A DNA stretch of 64,000 nt from Alteromonas indica (lineage in GTDB: Bacteria; Pseudomonadota; Gammaproteobacteria; Enterobacterales; Alteromonadaceae). The notes beneath the pieces were generated by a model that did no database searches, had not been told where the DNA came from, and was given only the letters and a program-made list of their open reading frames with translations. The stretch covers positions 35,673 to 99,672 of the forward strand of contig PYVY01000017.1 of the NCBI GenBank assembly GCA_003056425.1, written 5' to 3'. Below are positions 49,401 through 59,569 of the stretch, piece after piece. Numbering within the stretch: position 1 is the stretch's first letter; each line of letters begins with the position of its first letter. The position numbers and the translations under genes were made by a program.

Positions 49401-50852
49401 ATGCACTACCGTGCGATTGTACGTATTTTGGGACTACTGGTAGCACTATTTAGCGTTACTATGGCGCCCCCGGCGCTAGTGTCTCTGGTTTACCAGGACG
49501 GTAGCGGCCTGCCCTTTGTTTTGGCTTTTATACTGTGTGTACTCACGGGTACCGCAATGTGGTACCCCAACCGCGAACATCGACAGGAACTGCGCGCCAA
49601 GGAAGGTTTCTTAATTGTTGCGTTGTTTTGGGCGGTACTGGCCAGTTTCGGGGCTATTCCTTTCATGTTACTCGAACAGCCCAGCATGACCGTGACGGAT
49701 TCATTTTTCGAGTCATTTTCAGGCCTTACCACTACGGGCGCTACTGTTATTGAGGGGATAGAATTCCTGCCGCACTCGATCCAGTTTTACCGCCAGCAGT
49801 TGCAGTGGTTGGGCGGCATGGGAATCATTGTACTGGCGGTAGCTATTTTACCTGTGCTTGGGGTAGGGGGAATGCAGTTATACCGCGCCGAAATGCCGGG
49901 GCCGGTAAAAGACTCCAAAATGACCCCACGTATCGCCGATACGGCTAAACATCTGTGGTACATTTATTTATCGCTGACTATTGCATGCATGGTGGCCTAC
50001 TGGCTAGCGGGCATGAACTGGTTTGACGCTATTTGCCATTCTTTTTCGACCATTGCTATTGGGGGGTTCTCTACCCATGATGCAAGCCTGGGTTATTTTA
50101 ATAGCCCGATGATTAATGTCATCTGTTCGGTATTTTTACTAATTGCAGCACTCAACTTTTCTTTGCATTACGCTGCCGCCAGCTCGCGTACAGTGCGTAA
50201 TTATCTTCATGACCCCGAATTTAAAGCGTTCTTCACTATTCAGGCATCTTTAATATTACTGTGTTTTTTAGTGTTGGTATTATCGGGCTACTACAGTACG
50301 GCAGAAGAAGCACTGGATCAGGCGATGATACAGGCTGTATCAATTAGCACCACGGCAGGATTTGCCACCACGGACTTTGCCGCCTGGCCGACCTTTTTGC
50401 CAATCATTCTTATCTTTTCAAGCTTTATCGGAGGGTGCGCCGGTTCCACAGGCGGCGGCTTAAAGGTGATTCGGGTATTTTTGTTATTTCTGCAAGGCCG
50501 CCGGGAGATTGACCGCCTGATACATCCAAAAGCTGTGTATGCAGTTAAGCTAGGCGAACGAGCAATGCCTGACCGGGTAGTTGAAGCGGTATGGGGGTTT
50601 TTCTCGGCCTACGCCATGATTTTCGTCATTATCATGTTGGGGATGATAGCCACCGGGCTGGATAATATATCTGCGTTTACCGCTACCGCAGCAACCCTGA
50701 ACAATCTCGGTCCAGGGTTAGGTAGCGTAGCAGGAACCTATTCAGAGGTAAGCGACCCAGGCAAATGGTTACTGGTTATTGCCATGGTATTTGGTCGGCT
50801 GGAAGTATTCTCGCTATTGGTGCTGTTTTCACCTACCTTCTGGCGCAGCTAA
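49401..50852 (+). CDS. trkH: Trk potassium uptake protein TrkH
   Basis: TrkH is the membrane K+ channel subunit, gated by the TrkA ring. The protein has at least ten hydrophobic segments and four selectivity-loop regions: SGLTTTGATVIEG, HSFSTIAIGGFSTHD, SISTTAGFATTD and AATLNNLGPGLG. The start MHYRAIVRILGLLVALFS matches the family. trkA is only 1.6 kb downstream on the other strand, so both halves of the transporter are near each other. Length 483 is normal. Confidence 0.96.
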   Translation: MHYRAIVRILGLLVALFSVTMAPPALVSLVYQDGSGLPFVLAFILCVLTGTAMWYPNREHRQELRAKEGFLIVALFWAVLASFGAIPFMLLEQPSMTVTDSFFESFSGLTTTGATVIEGIEFLPHSIQFYRQQLQWLGGMGIIVLAVAILPVLGVGGMQLYRAEMPGPVKDSKMTPRIADTAKHLWYIYLSLTIACMVAYWLAGMNWFDAICHSFSTIAIGGFSTHDASLGYFNSPMINVICSVFLLIAALNFSLHYAAASSRTVRNYLHDPEFKAFFTIQASLILLCFLVLVLSGYYSTAEEALDQAMIQAVSISTTAGFATTDFAAWPTFLPIILIFSSFIGGCAGSTGGGLKVIRVFLLFLQGRREIDRLIHPKAVYAVKLGERAMPDRVVEAVWGFFSAYAMIFVIIMLGMIATGLDNISAFTATAATLNNLGPGLGSVAGTYSEVSDPGKWLLVIAMVFGRLEVFSLLVLFSPTFWRS

Positions 50853-50853
50853 G

Positions 50854-52203
50854 CTATATTCCTTCAGGAAACAGCGACGACTTCGTTACCAGCTGTATAG
50901 CGCTTAACTGTGAACGTATCGAGTCGGGTAAATCCTGCCGCTCCAGGGCAATTGCCCGGTTCCGTTCAAATAGCTGAGTATGCTGCTCAATACGCGGACC
51001 CATTTTCGCCCACGCCTGACGTCGGGCTTCTAACGGCCATGCCTGCAATTCAATCCGGTGAGTATCTATCTGGCTCATCAGAATAGCTAACATACCGTCC
51101 CAATTCATTGATGACCCGTTGGGCAGACTGGGGGGATTGTCTTTATCAAATGATGATAAGGCAGTGAATACCGGAACGGCGTTTTTCAGCATAGTGTAAT
51201 AGTTATTAAAGGCGCGTTCGTCGTATTCATCTACGGCAAAATCATAAGAGCGTTTACTCGATACCGTCACCGATGAGGGCTGCGGGTCGACATACACGGC
51301 GGTAGTCGTGGTGGAGGTGGTCACCATAGGGGACGCATCGGTAGCCTGCGGCGTGGGGTCATCAGGCCCGCCTACAGTGAGCCGGCCACCTTTACCCAGG
51401 CCGCCTTCTACCTCCTGCGCTTTGTAAACTTTCAGCGCCTGCACCATTTGGTTAAACGAATCGGCGAAGGCGGTAACCAGCATTTTCCCTTCGGGGGTAT
51501 TGGCAAAGCCCCCACCACCTCCTGCTGCGCCGCCGGCCAGCATCCCGCCAAACAAGCTAAAGTCATGATTAGCGGCGCTACCCGTAGAGGAAGAAACCTG
51601 AACCCCCGAACGGTTGTCTACCAACAGCAGTGATGTCGATGCTTCGTTTTTGCTAAAGCCGCCCCCTACAATAGAACCCAGCGTTCCAAACAGCGCACCC
51701 GCAATGGCCTTACCGCCTTGGGTTTTCTCGGCAAACAGCACCGAAGGGCTAAGGGTATAGTCTGCCGCCACCATCTGGCCTCCACCAATATTGCTGCCTC
51801 CCTGTAACTGGCCCGCTTGCATCAGCTGACGCTCAGTATTCATAGCCGACATAGCACGCCCCCGTTCCACCACTACAAAGCAATTAGACTGTTGAATCAT
51901 CAGCCGAACCACCGGTAACGTGCTTCCCAGTTTTGGATAATTTCGGCGATAATCCTGCCACCAGGGCAGGCTGGTATCTTCAAATACACTAAGTGTGCCC
52001 AGCGTTTCGTCACAGGTTTCCAGCTGACTATTATTATTGGCGGCGGTGGCCCCACCGGCAGCGCCACTTACCGCGCCACTATCCGACCCCCCCATCGTCG
52101 GGCTGGTAGACATACAGGCTGATAGTAGTAACAACGTGCTGATACAAGTTAATGAGGTAATAAGAGCAGGCCTGGCAGACCTTGAACAGGTGTTAATTTT
52201 CAC
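50854..52203 (-). CDS. CsgG/HfaB-like outer-membrane lipoprotein (449 aa)
   Basis: A lipoprotein signal ends in LLLSAC (Cys about 30) and leads to a Gly/Ser/Ala-rich stretch. The core resembles CsgG: PVVRLMIQQSNCFVVVERGRAMSAMNTERQLMQAGQL (positions about 100-136), then GGGQMVAADYTLSPSVLFAEKTQG, where the CsgG fold has D-x-V-V-E-R...E-x-x-x-x-x-Y. A glycine-rich hairpin (GGMLAGGAAGGGGGF) follows and the C-terminal 190 residues are extra and not recognised. No curli or HfaA genes are near. It converges on trkH with a one-base gap. Confidence 0.75.
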   Translation of the reverse strand: MKINTCSRSARPALITSLTCISTLLLLSACMSTSPTMGGSDSGAVSGAAGGATAANNNSQLETCDETLGTLSVFEDTSLPWWQDYRRNYPKLGSTLPVVRLMIQQSNCFVVVERGRAMSAMNTERQLMQAGQLQGGSNIGGGQMVAADYTLSPSVLFAEKTQGGKAIAGALFGTLGSIVGGGFSKNEASTSLLLVDNRSGVQVSSSTGSAANHDFSLFGGMLAGGAAGGGGGFANTPEGKMLVTAFADSFNQMVQALKVYKAQEVEGGLGKGGRLTVGGPDDPTPQATDASPMVTTSTTTTAVYVDPQPSSVTVSSKRSYDFAVDEYDERAFNNYYTMLKNAVPVFTALSSFDKDNPPSLPNGSSMNWDGMLAILMSQIDTHRIELQAWPLEARRQAWAKMGPRIEQHTQLFERNRAIALERQDLPDSIRSQLSAIQLVTKSSLFPEGI

Positions 52204-52424
52204 GGTGTTTTCCTTTTTGTAAGTATGAGGAATAAACCGGGATAAGGAAAACAGCAGAGCATCAGTAACAATACCTTAAACCGGTATTGAACAAATGAAG
52301 GCGGTAAAGAATTGCGAGCGCTTATTCCTGTACAAAGGCGGAAATACACAATACCCATTTGACGTCTCAATGGTAATAAAGGGTACTCATGCACAGCCGC
52401 AATGACAAGTTGATTGTGCGTTTT

Positions 52425-53804
52425 TTAGCCAAAAAAGAAAGCGCTGGGCTGGAATATTTTTTCTACATCATTGATGTATTTTTTGTCGACTAAAAACAGA
52501 ATTACATGATCGTTCGCTTCTATCACCGTATCGCTATGCGCAATAATCACCTGATCGTCGCGTACGATCGCACCGATAGTGGTACCAGGCGGCAGTTTAA
52601 TACTACCTATTTCACGGCCCACGACCCGCGACGTATTTTCATCGCCATGGGCAATGGCTTCTATAGCCTCTGCGGCGCCTCGGCGAAGTGAGTACACATT
52701 CACAATATCGCCGCGCCGAATATGGGTAAGAAGGGCAGAAATTGTTGCCTGCTGGGGCGAAAAAGCGATATCAATTTCTCCCCCTTGGACCAAATCTACA
52801 TATGCGCTGCGCTGGATAAGTACCATTGCTTTTTGCGCGCCCATACGCTTGGCTAACATAGCCGACATGATATTGGCTTCATCATCGTTGGTCACTGCAA
52901 TAAAGGCATCAACCTGATCGATACTTTCTTCAGACAATAATTCCGGATCCGAAGCATCACCACAAAATACGATGGTTTTGTCCAGGTGCGCCGATAAATA
53001 GTTAGCGCGTTCGCGATGATATTCAATAAGCTTTACGTTGTGGTTGTGCTCAAGACGCTTGGCTAAACCCGCCCCGATCAGCCCGCCGCCGGCTATCATA
53101 ATACGCTTGTAGCTAGACTCCAGCTTTTGTAGCTCGCTCATGACGGCACGGATATGTTTGGTTGCCGCAATAAAAAAGACTTCATCATCGGCTTCGATAA
53201 CGGTTGTGCCTAAGGGGCGGATAGGGCGCCCCCGCCGATAAATTGCCGCCACCCGGGTCTCTACATTTGGCATGTGTTCTTTTAGCGCAGATAAGGCATG
53301 GCCAACCAATAAACCACCATAGTAGGCTTTTACTGCTACCAGGCTGGCTTTGCCTTCAGCAAACTCGACCACTTGTAACGCGCCGGGGTAGTCAATTAGT
53401 CGCTTAATTGCCTTGGTAACTAATTGCTCGGGGGCAATAATATGGTCTACCGGAATGTCTTGTTGTTTATACAACTGTTCCTGGTAAATAATATACTGCT
53501 CAGACCGCACCCGCGCGATTTTAGTGGGGGTTTTAAACAAGCTGTAAGCCACCTGGCAGGCCAGCATGTTACTTTCATCGCTGTTAGTTACCGCTATCAG
53601 CATGTCCGCATCTTCAGCGCCGGCTTTTTTAAGCACATCAGGGTGCGAGCCCACCCCAACCACTACCTGTAAGTCCAGCCGGTCCTGCAAAGCACGCAAG
53701 CGGGTGGGATCGGAATCAATCACGGTGATTTCGTTTTTTTCACCCACCAAGTTTTCTGCCAGCGTGCCGCCAACCTGGCCTGCACCAAGGATAATAATTT
53801 TCAT
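52425..53804 (-). CDS. trkA: Trk system potassium regulator TrkA
   Basis: TrkA binds NAD(H)/ATP and gates TrkH. The 459-residue protein has two RCK units: GAGQVGGTLAENLVGE (first Rossmann motif, residues 7-22), DSDPTRL, and IMIAGGGLIGAGLAKRLE (second, about 235-252), each followed by a TrkA-C domain. The start is MKIIILGAGQVGG. It is the last gene of def-fmt-rsmB-trkA on the minus strand, 36 bp after rsmB, a conserved gammaproteobacterial operon order. Confidence 0.97.
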   Translation of the reverse strand: MKIIILGAGQVGGTLAENLVGEKNEITVIDSDPTRLRALQDRLDLQVVVGVGSHPDVLKKAGAEDADMLIAVTNSDESNMLACQVAYSLFKTPTKIARVRSEQYIIYQEQLYKQQDIPVDHIIAPEQLVTKAIKRLIDYPGALQVVEFAEGKASLVAVKAYYGGLLVGHALSALKEHMPNVETRVAAIYRRGRPIRPLGTTVIEADDEVFFIAATKHIRAVMSELQKLESSYKRIMIAGGGLIGAGLAKRLEHNHNVKLIEYHRERANYLSAHLDKTIVFCGDASDPELLSEESIDQVDAFIAVTNDDEANIMSAMLAKRMGAQKAMVLIQRSAYVDLVQGGEIDIAFSPQQATISALLTHIRRGDIVNVYSLRRGAAEAIEAIAHGDENTSRVVGREIGSIKLPPGTTIGAIVRDDQVIIAHSDTVIEANDHVILFLVDKKYINDVEKIFQPSAFFFG

Positions 53805-53840
53805 GAGCTTTGAAGTATCGCCTTTAAGCTGTTGATTGCG

Positions 53841-55154
53841 CTATGAAGACTTTAACAGTCTGCAATAGTAGAAACCATCCATTTGTTGTTCGCCAGGCAA
53901 TATTTGGCGGCCCGGCATCTCAACAGTTTCTGTTTTGGTTAGCGGGCTTACCTGCGCATCAGCGTGACGCTGAACAAAGGCTTTCATTTGCTGGCTGTTT
54001 TCTGCCGCAAGAATTGAGCAGGTGGCATACAACAAGGTGCCGCCAGGTTTCAGGGTGGGCCATAAAGCATCAAGAATAGTCGCCTGTAGTGACACCAACT
54101 GGTTTATATCATCTTTGTTACGCAACCAGCGAATATCTGGATGACGACGAATTACGCCGGTTGCCGAGCAGGGCGCATCAAGTAAAATACGGTCATACAG
54201 GTTACCGTCCCACCAATCTTGCGGTTGGCTTGCATCGCCTTGACGAAGGGTGGCCGTGTGCTGCAGACGTTGTATATTTTCAGCCACCCGGTCCAATCGG
54301 GAGGCATCGCTATCCAAAGCCAGTAATGACGCCACCGCAGGCTGCAGTTCCAGAATATGCCCGGTTTTACCGCCGGGGGCGGCGCAACAGTCTAATATGG
54401 TCTCGCCGGGGGCCGGGCCCAGGTAGCCTGCGGCTAACTGGGCTGCGCCATCCTGCACCGCAAACCAGCCAGCAGAAAACCCCGGCAAGCCGGGGATATC
54501 TGTGCGGGTAACCAGAATCAGTGCATCGTTATGGTTTGGGGGGATGGTGTAATCAATCCCCGCTTCTGTTAACGCGGCAGCGTATTCATCCCGGCTAATT
54601 TTTTGCCGGTTTACCCGTAGCCATATGGGCGCAACCGCATTCATTGCCTGGGTAATATCGTTAAACTCGGCAGGGTAATTTTCACGCAGTGACTTATATA
54701 GCCATTTGGGCAGCCCCGCCTTTACCCGCGGGTCGTCTGAAACCTGAAGATGACGCTCCTGACGCTGGAAATTTCGTAAAATAGCGTTTACCAGCCCTTT
54801 TAACCCCACCGCGCCTAACGACTGGGTAGCATTTACCGTTTCGCCCACAGCAGCATGGGGCGACACCCGGCTGTACGCTAACTGGTAAAACCCGAGCATC
54901 ATTAAATGCTCAACAATTTTCTTATTGCCTTTAAGCGGTTTATCAAGCAGTTCGCGTAGCCATAATTGTAGCTGAGGTAATTGCCGTAGCACGCCCATCG
55001 ACATTTCCTGTAACCAGGCTTTGTCTTGTTGAGTATGACGCTGTTGCACTTGGTTCAGGCAGTCTCTAGAGGACTTACCATTTTCAATTATCTGATAGAT
55101 AACCCAGGCTGCATCAGCCCGTAAATTCTTTGGTTTGGGTAAGGGAAGGTTCAT
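53841..55154 (-). CDS. rsmB: 16S rRNA (cytosine 967-C5)-methyltransferase RsmB
   Basis: RsmB (Sun) methylates C967 of 16S rRNA. A NusB-like N-terminal domain (residues 10-145) is followed by an RNA-binding linker and the methyltransferase domain: ILDCCAAPGGKTGHILEL (SAM motif, about residue 250), LLDAPCSATGVIRRHPDIRW (PCS motif with catalytic Cys) and LLYATCSILAAEN (second Cys). Length 437 is normal. Its start overlaps the fmt stop by ATGA. Confidence 0.97.
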   Translation of the reverse strand: MNLPLPKPKNLRADAAWVIYQIIENGKSSRDCLNQVQQRHTQQDKAWLQEMSMGVLRQLPQLQLWLRELLDKPLKGNKKIVEHLMMLGFYQLAYSRVSPHAAVGETVNATQSLGAVGLKGLVNAILRNFQRQERHLQVSDDPRVKAGLPKWLYKSLRENYPAEFNDITQAMNAVAPIWLRVNRQKISRDEYAAALTEAGIDYTIPPNHNDALILVTRTDIPGLPGFSAGWFAVQDGAAQLAAGYLGPAPGETILDCCAAPGGKTGHILELQPAVASLLALDSDASRLDRVAENIQRLQHTATLRQGDASQPQDWWDGNLYDRILLDAPCSATGVIRRHPDIRWLRNKDDINQLVSLQATILDALWPTLKPGGTLLYATCSILAAENSQQMKAFVQRHADAQVSPLTKTETVEMPGRQILPGEQQMDGFYYCRLLKSS

Positions 55155-56107
55155 TCGGCAGACGTCCCACCCAAAATTTCGCCCGGGACAAACCAGGCTT
55201 GACGGGCATTGATGACATCTGCTGCTTTGGCAGGCTTCTTACCCGGAATTTGCAACTGTTCTATACATAGCTGGCCCTCGCCGGTAGCCACTACAATACC
55301 ATGCTTGTCTGCACGTATAACTGTGCCGGGTGGGGCTGAGGTAGGGCTATCGATAACGTTAGCCTGTAACAGCTTGACCTTTTCACCTGCAATCTGCGTC
55401 CAGGCTACAGGCCAGGGGTAAAACGCGCGTATGTTACGTTCCAATTGGGCCGCAGAAAGCTGCCAGTTCGCTTCGGCCTCTTCTTTTGATAGCTTTTTAG
55501 CGTAACTGGCCTGGTCTTCGTCTTGCTGCTCGCCTGTCAACTGCTCAATATTATCCAACACCTTAATTAGCGCCGGCGGGCCTAAATCGGCCAGTTTTGC
55601 ATACAATGAGGCGCTGGTATCCTGCTCGTTAATGGGCAGCCGTTCAATACTGAGCATATCGCCTGTATCTAAACCAACATCCATTTGCATAATTGTCACA
55701 CCGGTATAGCTGTCGCCCGCCCATATTGCTCGTTGAATAGGCGCTGCGCCGCGCCATTTCGGCAAAATAGACCCATGCACGTTAATACAGCCTAGCCGGG
55801 GCGTATCTAAAACCGCCTTAGGTAACAGTAGTCCATAAGCCACTACTACCATTATGTCGGCATCAATTGCGGCCAATGCGTGTTGCGCGTCTTCATCTCT
55901 CAATGAAGCCGGCTGATAGACCGGGATGTTGTGCGCCTGGGCAAGCTGCTTTACCGGACTGGCAGTAAGCTTTTTACCTCGGCCAGCGGGTCGGTCAGGC
56001 TGGGTGTATACGGCTACAACCTCATGCTCGGTACCCAGTAGGGCCTGCAAATGATTAGCGGCAAAATCCGGCGTACCGGCAAAAATAACACGAAGAGAAT
56101 TAGCCAC
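55151..56107 (-). CDS. fmt: Methionyl-tRNA formyltransferase
   Basis: Fmt formylates initiator Met-tRNA. The protein has GTPDFAANHLQALL at the start, QPDRPAGRGKKL, the loop region NVHGSILPKWRGAAPIQRAI (conserved Asn, His and RGAAPI), and TGVTIMQMDVGLDTGDML (about 130-147). The C-terminal OB-like domain is present. Length 318 is normal. def lies 8 bp upstream and rsmB overlaps at the end. Confidence 0.98.
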   Translation of the reverse strand: MANSLRVIFAGTPDFAANHLQALLGTEHEVVAVYTQPDRPAGRGKKLTASPVKQLAQAHNIPVYQPASLRDEDAQHALAAIDADIMVVVAYGLLLPKAVLDTPRLGCINVHGSILPKWRGAAPIQRAIWAGDSYTGVTIMQMDVGLDTGDMLSIERLPINEQDTSASLYAKLADLGPPALIKVLDNIEQLTGEQQDEDQASYAKKLSKEEAEANWQLSAAQLERNIRAFYPWPVAWTQIAGEKVKLLQANVIDSPTSAPPGTVIRADKHGIVVATGEGQLCIEQLQIPGKKPAKAADVINARQAWFVPGEILGGTSAE

Positions 56108-56115
56108 AATACGCC

Positions 56116-56625
56116 TTATGCTTTAGCTGCCAAACGGGCTTCTTTTTCCAACTTCTTGCGAATACGCTGGCGCTTTAATGGCGACAGGTAATCCACAAAT
56201 AATTTGCCTTTAAGGTGGTCCAGCTCGTGTTGCACACAAATAGCCAGCAAGCCTTCGGCTTCAAGTTCAAAAGGCTTACCCTCAGCATCCAGCGCGGTAA
56301 CTTTTATCTGTTCAGCGCGTTCAACCTTGGCGTAGTTATTGGGTACAGAAAGACAGCCCTCTTCACTGATGGTGGACCCATCACGTTCGGTGATGGTGGG
56401 GTTAATAAATACCCGGGGCTCGTTCTGCTCTTCAGACACATCCATCACTACGACTTGTACATGACGATCTACCTGAGTTGCGGCCAGGCCGATACCCTTT
56501 TCGTCGCGCATAGTGTCGAACATATCACTGATCAATTGCTTAATTTCGTCGTTAACCTCAGCGACCGGCTTAGCCACTGTGCGTAGCCGTTCGTCAGGGA
56601 AACGTAATACGTCTAATATCGCCAT
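56116..56625 (-). CDS. def: Peptide deformylase
   Basis: Def removes the formyl group from new proteins. All three motifs are seen: GIGLAATQV (about residue 44), EEGCLSVP (Cys metal ligand, about 90) and QHELDHLKG (two His ligands and catalytic Glu, about 133). Length 169 is standard for gammaproteobacterial Def. It is the first gene of the def-fmt-rsmB-trkA operon and is divergent from the LysM gene. Confidence 0.98.
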   Translation of the reverse strand: MAILDVLRFPDERLRTVAKPVAEVNDEIKQLISDMFDTMRDEKGIGLAATQVDRHVQVVVMDVSEEQNEPRVFINPTITERDGSTISEEGCLSVPNNYAKVERAEQIKVTALDAEGKPFELEAEGLLAICVQHELDHLKGKLFVDYLSPLKRQRIRKKLEKEARLAAKA

Positions 56626-56822
56626 CTGTCGTTATTACACTCTCGCTTGTATGAATTAATATACGATCCAACTGCCAGCATCATTTACACTGGAAGAATG
56701 CATACTATTCTACCGTATAACCACTGTACGTGCAGTTTTTTATCCTGCAGCTGGATTTCTTCCGATAACAGTCGATATAGAGGCAGCGCGTGAAATTTCA
56801 ACAATAATGAAGGTAAACAAGC

Positions 56823-57911
56823 ATGATCCATCGCAGGGCTGAGAAGGCGATGAAACGAAAGTTACAGCAGTGGCTGTTAGCTATCTTTCTACTGCCTGTT
56901 TCGCTGGTACACGCTGCTGTCACCTTAAAAGACACAGCACCGCAAACCTATACAGTGAAGAAAGACGATACCCTGTGGGATATCGCAAATTTATTTTTAG
57001 AACAGCCGTGGTTATGGCCGCAGCTGTGGCGCACGAATACACAAATTGTGAACCCACATCTTATATATCCGGGCGATGTGTTACGCATTAAAATGGTAAA
57101 TGGCCAGCCGGTACTGGAACTGGCCCAGGAAAAGAAGCGCTTAACCCTGGGCCCTACTACGGTTAAGCAAACTAAAGCTGCGCCGATCAATACGTTGCCC
57201 TGGACCGCGATAGCTCCTTATATCAATTATAACGAAATCATCGACGAAGAAAATTACGAGATTTTGCCGCACCTGTTAGGTAATCAAAACGGGGATATTC
57301 GGTTTATCAGTGAAGATCTGGTGTTAAGCCGTAGCTACGGTCGTCCTTCGGATCAGTTTCGGGTAGTACGCAAACAATCTACCATAACCAATCTTGACGG
57401 CGAGATACTGGGTATCCAAATTCATCATATCGCTAATGCCCGGATGGTCGAAAGTAGTATCCCTACGCAGTGGTTGGTCAGGGTGGATAATTCAAACCTC
57501 GAAGCTCGTCGGGGCGACCGCCTGTACGCCGGCGACTTCAGCGCAGCGCAGGATATGGTATTACAACCCGCTACCGAGCAGCGTGGCCGCGTGGTAGGTA
57601 ACCTGCATCAACACCAGTTATTGGGTAAAAACGATGTGGTGGTGTTAGATATTGGTAGTCAGGATATTTCGCCGGGTACGGTAATGGGTTTGTACTCTCA
57701 GGGGCCGGATATTATTGATGGCACCGAACCTGCCTATGCCAGCGAAGCCAACGCTATACGCAGTGCATTTCAGGATGGCTCTACAGTCACGCAACCGGCA
57801 CTTAAAATTGGCGAGCTAGTCATTTTTAAAACCTTTGAAAAAGCAAGTTACGGCATTATTACTCGCGCCAGAGGGTTAGTGAAAAACGGCGATATCGTCG
57901 CTAACCCTTAA
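56823..57911 (+). CDS. LysM-domain protein (peptidoglycan-binding, secreted)
   Basis: A signal peptide (MKRKLQQWLLAIFLLPVSLVHA, if the second ATG at 56850 is used) is followed by a LysM domain, YTVKKDDTLWDIANLFLEQPWLWPQLW, with the usual NP-x-x-IYPGDVL end (residues about 45-95), and then a 240-residue region with no family known to me. LysM binds peptidoglycan. This gene stands divergent from def and 8 bp before dprA, a position commonly held by a LysM protein in gammaproteobacteria. The ATG at 56823 has AAGGTA upstream; the start is not settled. Confidence 0.85.
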   Translation: MIHRRAEKAMKRKLQQWLLAIFLLPVSLVHAAVTLKDTAPQTYTVKKDDTLWDIANLFLEQPWLWPQLWRTNTQIVNPHLIYPGDVLRIKMVNGQPVLELAQEKKRLTLGPTTVKQTKAAPINTLPWTAIAPYINYNEIIDEENYEILPHLLGNQNGDIRFISEDLVLSRSYGRPSDQFRVVRKQSTITNLDGEILGIQIHHIANARMVESSIPTQWLVRVDNSNLEARRGDRLYAGDFSAAQDMVLQPATEQRGRVVGNLHQHQLLGKNDVVVLDIGSQDISPGTVMGLYSQGPDIIDGTEPAYASEANAIRSAFQDGSTVTQPALKIGELVIFKTFEKASYGIITRARGLVKNGDIVANP

Positions 57912-57919
57912 GGCGGTGA

Positions 57920-59068
57920 GTGAATACTGCCAACGTAATTATTACTGGCGGTAGTATGAATTCACCCCTTGAAACAGCTTATACAGATTGCCTTACTCTG
58001 GCGTGTGTCCCGGGTATCAGCTTGGCTCAGTGGCATACCTTGGCCGAACAGTACAATGCCAGTTTTGCGGCTTTAGCTGCCGGCAAGATAGCCGCCAGCC
58101 AAGCGGTAACTGACAAACTGTGCAGCGCCTTGGCAAAGATCAATACAACGCGCTATATGCAGTGTGTCGAGTGGCATAACCAAAGTGACCTGCACCATTT
58201 GGTGCCGTTCACCAGCGAGGCCTATCCAGCGCTGCTTAAACAGTTGCCTGATGCGCCGCTGATTTTGTTTGTTACCGGCAACCTGACCCGTCTGCATGAT
58301 TGTCAGGTTGCCATGGTTGGCAGCCGGCACGCTTCCCATGGCGGTTTAGATACCGCCCAAAGGCTGGCCTATGAGTTAGCCCAGGCCGGACTGACAATTA
58401 CCAGTGGACTGGCAACGGGGATCGACGGTTCTGCCCACAAGGGCAGCGTAAGCGTAGGCGGGCGAACTATTGCGGTAACTGGCACCGGGCCGGATATTGT
58501 GTATCCCAAACGGCATAGTAAGCTGGCACAATGTATTGTTGAGCAAGGGGGCGCCATGGTAACCGAACTGTGGCCAGGGAACGGACCCAAAGCGGGGCAC
58601 TTTCCCCGGCGTAACCGCTTGATTGCGGCGATGACGCTGGCCACGGTAGTGGTTGAAGCAAAAATACGCAGTGGCACCTTGATTACTGCTAATTTGGCCG
58701 CAAATATGGGGCGTGATGTGTTTGCTGTACCCGGTAGTATTAACAACCCCATGACGGAGGGATGTCATCATCTTATCCGGCAAGGCGCCGCCTTAATAAC
58801 CTGCACTTCTGATATTCTGGAAGAACTGTCAATATACCCATGTAATGAAGCAGCACAAGTTGTTCATAACAGCGAAAAAAGTCGTGGAGAAAGCTTGGCA
58901 ACCGATAAATTATTAGCTAGTGTGAATTATGATGTTACCAGTGTGGACATCATTACCGAGCGCAGCAAGCTGCCAGTTTCAGAAGTTCTGGCGTCATTAT
59001 TACAATATGAGTTGCGTGGTCTGGTGGCCGCTGTTCCTGGTGGCTACATCAAATTGAGGGGGAAATAA
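57920..59068 (+). CDS. dprA: DNA processing protein DprA (Smf)
   Basis: DprA protects incoming single-stranded DNA and loads RecA during natural transformation. The Rossmann core is clear: VAMVGSRHASHGGLDTAQRLAYELA, TITSGLATGIDGSAHKG, TIAVTGTGPDIVYPKRH, GTLITANLAANMGRDVFAVPGSI (positions about 130-300, conserved GSR, SGLA-GID, PGS). A winged-helix C-terminal domain follows. The frame opens with GTG at 57920; an ATG at 57956 is an alternative. smg follows after one base. Confidence 0.95.
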   Translation: MNTANVIITGGSMNSPLETAYTDCLTLACVPGISLAQWHTLAEQYNASFAALAAGKIAASQAVTDKLCSALAKINTTRYMQCVEWHNQSDLHHLVPFTSEAYPALLKQLPDAPLILFVTGNLTRLHDCQVAMVGSRHASHGGLDTAQRLAYELAQAGLTITSGLATGIDGSAHKGSVSVGGRTIAVTGTGPDIVYPKRHSKLAQCIVEQGGAMVTELWPGNGPKAGHFPRRNRLIAAMTLATVVVEAKIRSGTLITANLAANMGRDVFAVPGSINNPMTEGCHHLIRQGAALITCTSDILEELSIYPCNEAAQVVHNSEKSRGESLATDKLLASVNYDVTSVDIITERSKLPVSEVLASLLQYELRGLVAAVPGGYIKLRGK

Positions 59069-59069
59069 C

Positions 59070-59546
59070 ATGTTCGACATCCTCATGTATCTGTTTGAAA
59101 ACTTCATTCATAGCGAAACGGAAATTCGAGTCGATCAGGATGAATTGACCGAAGAGCTTGTGCGTGCCGGCTTTCATCACGATGAAATATACAAAGCACT
59201 GGCGTGGTTAGAGAAACTTGCGGCGTTACAGGAAACTGATATTAAGCCCTATTTTTGTCGGGGTATTACATCGAGTTTAAGCCGCATTTATACCCACGAA
59301 GAGCAAATGCGCCTGGATGTAGAGTGTCGGGGGTTTTTATTGTTCCTTGAACAGGTGGCAGTACTAGACGCGACCACCCGGGAAATGGTGATAGATCGTG
59401 TCATGGAAATTGATTCCAGCGAGTTCTGCTTGGAAGACCTGAAGTGGGTTGTACTGATGGTATTGTTTAACGTACCAGGTAAGGAAAATGCGTACGCGCA
59501 GATGGAAGACTTATTATTCGATGAGTCTGACGGTATATTGCACTAA
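59070..59546 (+). CDS. smg: Smg family protein (DUF494)
   Basis: The 158-residue acidic, helical protein begins MFDILMYLFENFIHSETEIRVD and contains LTEELVRAGFHHDEIYKALAWLEKLA and GFLLFLEQVAVLDATTREMVIDRVMEID, all typical of Smg. Its exact role is unknown; the gene stands next to dprA in gammaproteobacteria, as here, one base after the dprA stop. The neighbour downstream is the zinc-finger protein at 59570. Confidence 0.95.
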   Translation: MFDILMYLFENFIHSETEIRVDQDELTEELVRAGFHHDEIYKALAWLEKLAALQETDIKPYFCRGITSSLSRIYTHEEQMRLDVECRGFLLFLEQVAVLDATTREMVIDRVMEIDSSEFCLEDLKWVVLMVLFNVPGKENAYAQMEDLLFDESDGILH

Positions 59547-59569
59547 GCCAGAGGATACCCCTTATTTAG